NCBI GenBank assembly: GCA_009837395.1
Contig: VXTP01000015.1
Coordinates: 361,986 to 410,480 of the forward strand
DNA: 48,495 bases
From: Gemmatimonadota bacterium
GTDB lineage: Bacteria; JAAXHH01
Direction of reading: 5' to 3'
The notes below the pieces were generated by a model, which was given only the letters and a program-made list of their open reading frames with translations, had not been told where the DNA came from and did no database searches. This document shows, piece by piece, positions 45,248-48,495 of this stretch; positions within the stretch are counted from its first letter, which is position 1, and the number at the start of each line of letters is the position of its first letter. The translations under genes were made by a program, and so were the position numbers.

Positions 45248-46936
45248 ATGCTTCGCGATGTCGGAAACAAACTCAAACTGTACGGCGTTGTCGAATCGCT
45301 TTACAACAGCGCGTGGCAGATAGCGGTATTTGTCGTCTTGTCCGTTGTTTCGGTCGTTTTGAACATTGCCAAGCCGATCGTGTTCTCCAGGATCGTAGAT
45401 TCCGGTTTAATCGAACAAGACTGGGACAACGTATTGTACTACTGTATCGCCTTTTCGGTCATTGCGGTCCTGATAAGCGTCAATTCCCTGGGTTACGGAA
45501 TGATCACCTCGCTGGTTTCAAATCGTTTTGCCGCGACCATCAAGAAATCGCTCATCAACCGTATCTTCCTGCTGGATTATCACTTCTTCAACAAGACGAG
45601 CGGCGGGGACATTCTGACCCGGCTGAATAGCGATACCGATAACATCCGTAATTTCTTCATGGCAGTACTCAATAACAGCATGGTCAGTTTCCTGGGTTTT
45701 CTTTCCGCCATGATATATATCGGCGTAGTGGAATGGAAGATGTTGATTCCGGGATTCGCGGTTGTGCCGTTTCTGATCTGGCGCACCCATGCTTTTCGGG
45801 ACCGCATACATTCGGCCAGCACGCGTGTATTCGAATCGGATTCCCATTCCACCGAACAGATTGCATCGGGCATAAACAACATCATGTATCTGAGGCAAAT
45901 CGGCCTTCATGGCTGGTCTCTTCGCAAGATTACGGCTTCATTCGACCGATTTCAGGCCGACAGCATAAAACTGGACAGATGGAATCTGATGAGCGAGACG
46001 AGCATCTCGCTCATCATGGCCGCCGGCTATATCGTAACCGTGGGTTATGGAGGCTGGTTGGTGGTAGACGATCAACTCACCGTCGGCAGCTTGCTTGCCT
46101 TTCTGACGCTCAGGCAGCGTTTTACGGCGCCGATGCAATTCGTAAGCCAGACGTACAACGGTTTCATCAATGCCAGGGCAGCATTTGAACGTCTATGGGA
46201 GTTCCATGCCAACCCGATGGAAGAGGGTATCGACCGCGGCGCGGAAGAACCGGACGTGGTTTTTGAAAAACTTTCCGTTGAAGACGTGGGATTCCGTTAT
46301 GACGGGGACGGAAACAGGTTCGAAGGCTCCGCCACGTTTATCCAGGGATGGAACGAAGTTTACGGGAGCAATGGTTCGGGGAAGACCACCTTGATTCGAT
46401 TGTTGATGAAGATACTGACTCCTCAGAAAGGACGCGTAGCGGTCGATGATCGGGATATAGCCCATATCAATAACCACGCGTGGCGAAACAACATAAGTAT
46501 TGTACCCCAACATACTTATCTGTTCAACGAATCCGTCCGCGAAAACATTCGCTTATTTGATGACCGGATAGACGATGATATGATATGCGAAGTGCTGGGC
46601 AGGTTGAACGCCAAAGACGATTTTGTCGATTGCGCTCAAGGTCTGGACGCAGAGATTGTCGAAGGCGGAAAGAACCTGTCGGGTGGACAACGCCAGAAAA
46701 TCGCATTGGCGAGAGCATTACTGCGAGATACGCCGGTTTACATTTTGGATGAACCGTTTGTACATATCGATAAGGACACCAAAGATCGTATAGGGAATCA
46801 CCTGCATGAGACACTCCACAACAAAATAGTCATTTATATCTCGCATGACGATTTCAGCGATTTCAACGCAGATAACAGAATACACATCCGGAATGGCATG
46901 ATACGCACAATGTCGGCGGTCGGAGAGCCTGCGTGA
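45248..46936 (+). CDS. ABC exporter (fused membrane and ATP-binding domains)
   Basis: A 562-residue half-transporter. Six membrane helices fill residues about 20-300. The ATPase domain has Walker A GSNGSGKTT, signature NLSGGQRQKIALARALL, Walker B VYILDEPF and H-loop YISHDDF. The residue after Walker B is in place (E of DEP). There is no N-terminal C39 peptidase domain, unlike many bacteriocin exporters, so leader removal must be done by another protein. It is 19 bases after the glycosyltransferase gene. The ribosome binding site is weak. Confidence 0.92.
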   Translation: MLRDVGNKLKLYGVVESLYNSAWQIAVFVVLSVVSVVLNIAKPIVFSRIVDSGLIEQDWDNVLYYCIAFSVIAVLISVNSLGYGMITSLVSNRFAATIKKSLINRIFLLDYHFFNKTSGGDILTRLNSDTDNIRNFFMAVLNNSMVSFLGFLSAMIYIGVVEWKMLIPGFAVVPFLIWRTHAFRDRIHSASTRVFESDSHSTEQIASGINNIMYLRQIGLHGWSLRKITASFDRFQADSIKLDRWNLMSETSISLIMAAGYIVTVGYGGWLVVDDQLTVGSLLAFLTLRQRFTAPMQFVSQTYNGFINARAAFERLWEFHANPMEEGIDRGAEEPDVVFEKLSVEDVGFRYDGDGNRFEGSATFIQGWNEVYGSNGSGKTTLIRLLMKILTPQKGRVAVDDRDIAHINNHAWRNNISIVPQHTYLFNESVRENIRLFDDRIDDDMICEVLGRLNAKDDFVDCAQGLDAEIVEGGKNLSGGQRQKIALARALLRDTPVYILDEPFVHIDKDTKDRIGNHLHETLHNKIVIYISHDDFSDFNADNRIHIRNGMIRTMSAVGEPA

Positions 46937-47012
46937 TCTACCATTCATTGACGGGTATTTGCATTCCGAAGAAACAGGATAGTATGGTCACAGCCGTCAC
47001 AGGATAGATAAG

Positions 47013-48146
47013 ATGAAAAAGAAGATTCCCGTTCAAGAGCCCCCCGTAACGTCTTACATGTTTTATATGTATCCGCTGTCCATCATGCGTCCCCACGTGG
47101 CGTTTACACCGTGGATATGCAGTAACTACATCCAACTTTATCATTATCGAGGTCACGGTTTGTACTTCTACGTCAGCCCATTGTCACCGAAAGGAGGAAA
47201 GAAGAACTACTACTTCTCCACCTGTCCGTTCCTGGACGTACAAAGACTTGAACAGAGAATCATCCTGCGGACTTATGATGACGTTGTCCAGTTTGTCATT
47301 TCGAGTATTGATGAAGACTGCTATGCACAGCTGGACGTTGATTACTTCTATCTGCCATTCACGGAGCCATACAAGCGATACCATTACATGCATGAACTGC
47401 TGATCTCCGGCTATGACGACACCAACAAGACATTTGAAATATCCGGTTACAACAGGTCGTGGAACTATCATATCGCAACGATTACGTTCGATGAACTGTA
47501 CCAGTCCGTGAACACCGTCAATTCCAATGCATCGGATGGCAATCTCTTTACGAACAACCAACTTGTCGAAAGCCCCATGACCTTTCTATACAGGATTGAC
47601 AGTCGCAAAACATATGAAATCGAAATACGTCAAATCTGCGAATGGCTCTCGGATTATCTGGAATCGGTACATACGGCTGAAAAGTTCTGTATGCCATTTA
47701 TTTCTCAGGAGGAGGGGCTTTGGGGAATATCGGTGTATTCGTACCTGACGGAAACACTGGACCGGGGTCGAAATTTGGAAACGCTTACTATTCCTTTGCG
47801 CGTCCTATGGGAACACAAGAAAATAACGTCGGAACGAATCTGGTATCTGGAAGAACAGGGATACATCGATTCTGGTAATTGTCTCTTCAAAGAGTATTTG
47901 GAGATAACAAAAATGGCGAACCACGCAAGATGGCTCTTTCTTAAATGCCGCAAGAAACCGAAAGCGTCATTAGTAAGGAGCGCAAAAGCTATCTTGCAAG
48001 ATATTGCGGAACGCGAGTACCGGGTGTTGAGTAATCTCAGGAAACTGCTCGAAGAATGCAACATCGCACCCGTTGCGGCATCGTGGCCCCCCGATTCACT
48101 ACAGGAAGCTAAACACGCGAGTCAATTTGGAGACCAGGCTAAATGA
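47013..48146 (+). CDS. BtrH-like / C39-fold-related protein of unknown activity
   Basis: A 377-residue protein. Residues about 80-160 match the pattern I associate with the BtrH N-terminal family: DVDYFYLPFTEPYKRYHYMH followed by ELLISGYDDTNKTFEI. H127 sits in the conserved H-E-L-L-I-S-G-Y-D-D motif, and C36 (FTPWIC) is a possible nucleophile, but such a Cys is not certain to be conserved. BtrH moves an aminoacyl chain from an acyl carrier protein onto butirosin. With an ACP-like gene in the same operon, acyl or aminoacyl transfer to the peptide is an attractive but unproven role. The C-terminal half is helical. Confidence 0.55.
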   Translation: MKKKIPVQEPPVTSYMFYMYPLSIMRPHVAFTPWICSNYIQLYHYRGHGLYFYVSPLSPKGGKKNYYFSTCPFLDVQRLEQRIILRTYDDVVQFVISSIDEDCYAQLDVDYFYLPFTEPYKRYHYMHELLISGYDDTNKTFEISGYNRSWNYHIATITFDELYQSVNTVNSNASDGNLFTNNQLVESPMTFLYRIDSRKTYEIEIRQICEWLSDYLESVHTAEKFCMPFISQEEGLWGISVYSYLTETLDRGRNLETLTIPLRVLWEHKKITSERIWYLEEQGYIDSGNCLFKEYLEITKMANHARWLFLKCRKKPKASLVRSAKAILQDIAEREYRVLSNLRKLLEECNIAPVAASWPPDSLQEAKHASQFGDQAK

Positions 48147-48191
48147 TACGCGACTATTTCATGTCGGCAGTAGGGTATAATCTTCAAGAAA

Positions 48192-48206
48192 CAGGGAAAC
48201 ACCCTA
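48192..48206 (+). promoter_or_regulatory. Operator copy 3 (CAGGG-AAACA-CCCTA)
   Basis: Third copy of the inverted-repeat element, differing from copy 1 in the first base. It is followed by TATGGAAACGAATCCTCGTT, sharing TATGGAAA and AATCCTC with the sequence after copy 1. It lies 75 bases before the HlyD-type adaptor start. TATCAT (48230) and GATAAC (48239) are possible -10 elements. Confidence 0.75.
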
Positions 48207-48281
48207 TGGAAACGAATCCTCGTTCTGGGTATCATGCTGATAACACGTGGCGTAAATCGTGATCAGGGTGAGGAGGGCATA

Positions 48282-48495
48282 GTGGACGAGTCAACGAAGA
48301 ACAGCGAACAGTCGAAAGGTCTCGTGGAGACGTTAGCAACAGAGGACCGCAAGGAACAGCACGGTACCATGGACCGCCGGATCGAGAAGAAGCGCTTCAC
48401 GCCGCGCCGGATCGCCTTGGGCGGACTGGCGGCAGCGGTAATCGCCTTCGGGGCCTACGCGCTGCTCAGCGTCAACCCGTCCTCGCTGAACGTGG
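48282..48495 (+). CDS. HlyD/MacA-type membrane fusion protein (N-terminal part)
   Basis: The first 71 codons of a gene running beyond the window. Starting at GTG 48282 (GAGGAGGG just upstream), the protein has a polar segment, then MDRRIEKKRFTPRRIALGGL, a membrane helix (AAAVIAFGAYALLSV) and NPSSLNV. This opening is typical of periplasmic adaptor subunits that pair with MacB/FtsX-type ABC permeases. An internal ATG at 48369 is an alternative start. G+C returns to 42/60 within it. Operator copy 3 lies in its upstream region, tying it to the peptide cluster. Confidence 0.72.
   Translation, partial: MDESTKNSEQSKGLVETLATEDRKEQHGTMDRRIEKKRFTPRRIALGGLAAAVIAFGAYALLSVNPSSLNV

Larger units (their letters stand above)
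30334..48281 (+). other. Lower-GC sensory and peptide-maturation gene cluster (candidate island)
   Basis: All genes from the kinase to the BtrH-like protein lie on the plus strand. Hand-counted samples give 29/60 (32041-32100) and 27/60 (47401-47460) G+C, against 42/60 at 12121-12180 and 42/60 again at 48421-48480. The block includes a two-component system, a Cys-rich peptide, its radical SAM maturase, tailoring and processing proteins, exporters, and three copies of one inverted-repeat operator. No integrase, transposase, tRNA or direct-repeat boundary was recognised, so acquisition by transfer is inferred from composition only. Confidence 0.65.

Noticed and set aside
48143-48262. 39-codon open frame overlapping the BtrH-like stop as ATGA
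   Set aside because: It runs through operator copy 3 and has no separate ribosome binding site or recognisable pattern; more likely non-coding regulatory DNA, though a second small peptide cannot be fully excluded.
30300-48495. CRISPR array or prophage
   Set aside because: No spaced direct repeats of CRISPR type, and no integrase, capsid or terminase-like protein in the lower-GC block.

Overview
The window reads as chromosomal DNA of a free-living, probably Gram-negative bacterium. Its two parts differ in base composition, gene orientation and function. Positions 1 to about 30,200 are GC-rich (hand count for 12121-12180: 42 of 60 G+C) and almost entirely on the minus strand. They carry housekeeping genes. 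Positions about 30,300 to 48,280 are lower in GC (29/60 at 32041-32100, 27/60 at 47401-47460), lie entirely on the plus strand, and carry a sensory and peptide-maturation cluster. GC returns to 42/60 at 48421-48480, inside an exporter adaptor gene cut by the window end. The gene set (bactofilin/M23/ParAB beside atp genes, an S55 peptidase beside a beta-propeller protein, large FtsX permeases, an HlyD-type adaptor) suggests an FCB-like lineage such as Latescibacterota or Gemmatimonadota. That placement is a low-confidence inference.

Housekeeping part, in order of transcription on the minus strand: ispD-ispF; parA-parB-M23 peptidase-bactofilin-atpZ-atpI-atpB-E-F-H-A-G (F-type ATP synthase; atpG cut by the window start); yebC-ruvC-ruvA-ruvB-queA; an S55 (SpoIVB-like) peptidase followed by an exported beta-propeller protein; a TPR-parvulin fusion followed by trxB; a PfkB kinase, a YheC/D-like ATP-grasp protein and folC joined by ATGA overlaps; two Opp/Dpp-type ABC ATPases without permeases; and an EF-G paralogue. 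A serine acetyltransferase is the only plus-strand gene in this half. Several proteins carry low-complexity inserts coded by short in-frame DNA repeats.

Accessory part: a ComP-like sensor kinase (PDZ domain plus many membrane segments) overlaps a NarL-type response regulator, and a second NarL-type regulator follows. Then comes a long collinear run: an S41-like peptidase, a 54-residue Cys-rich peptide that is absent from automatic ORF calls of 60 residues or more, a radical SAM/SPASM maturase, a pentapeptide-repeat protein, a subtilisin-like protease fused to a P-loop NTPase domain, an acyl-carrier-like protein, an FtsX-type permease, a UGT-like glycosyltransferase, an ABC exporter and a BtrH-like protein. 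I interpret this as a RiPP (ribosomally made, modified peptide) pathway. It combines radical SAM thioether-type chemistry with ACP-dependent acyl transfer and glycosylation.

The strongest regulatory signal is an inverted repeat, TAGGG-AAACA-CCCTA. It occurs three times, only in the accessory part: upstream of the second response regulator, upstream of the S41/peptide operon and upstream of the HlyD-type exporter gene. This suggests one regulon in which the kinase and NarL regulators control their own regulator, the modified peptide and its export. A peptide pheromone circuit analogous to ComX/ComP is one hypothesis; a self-regulated bacteriocin is another.
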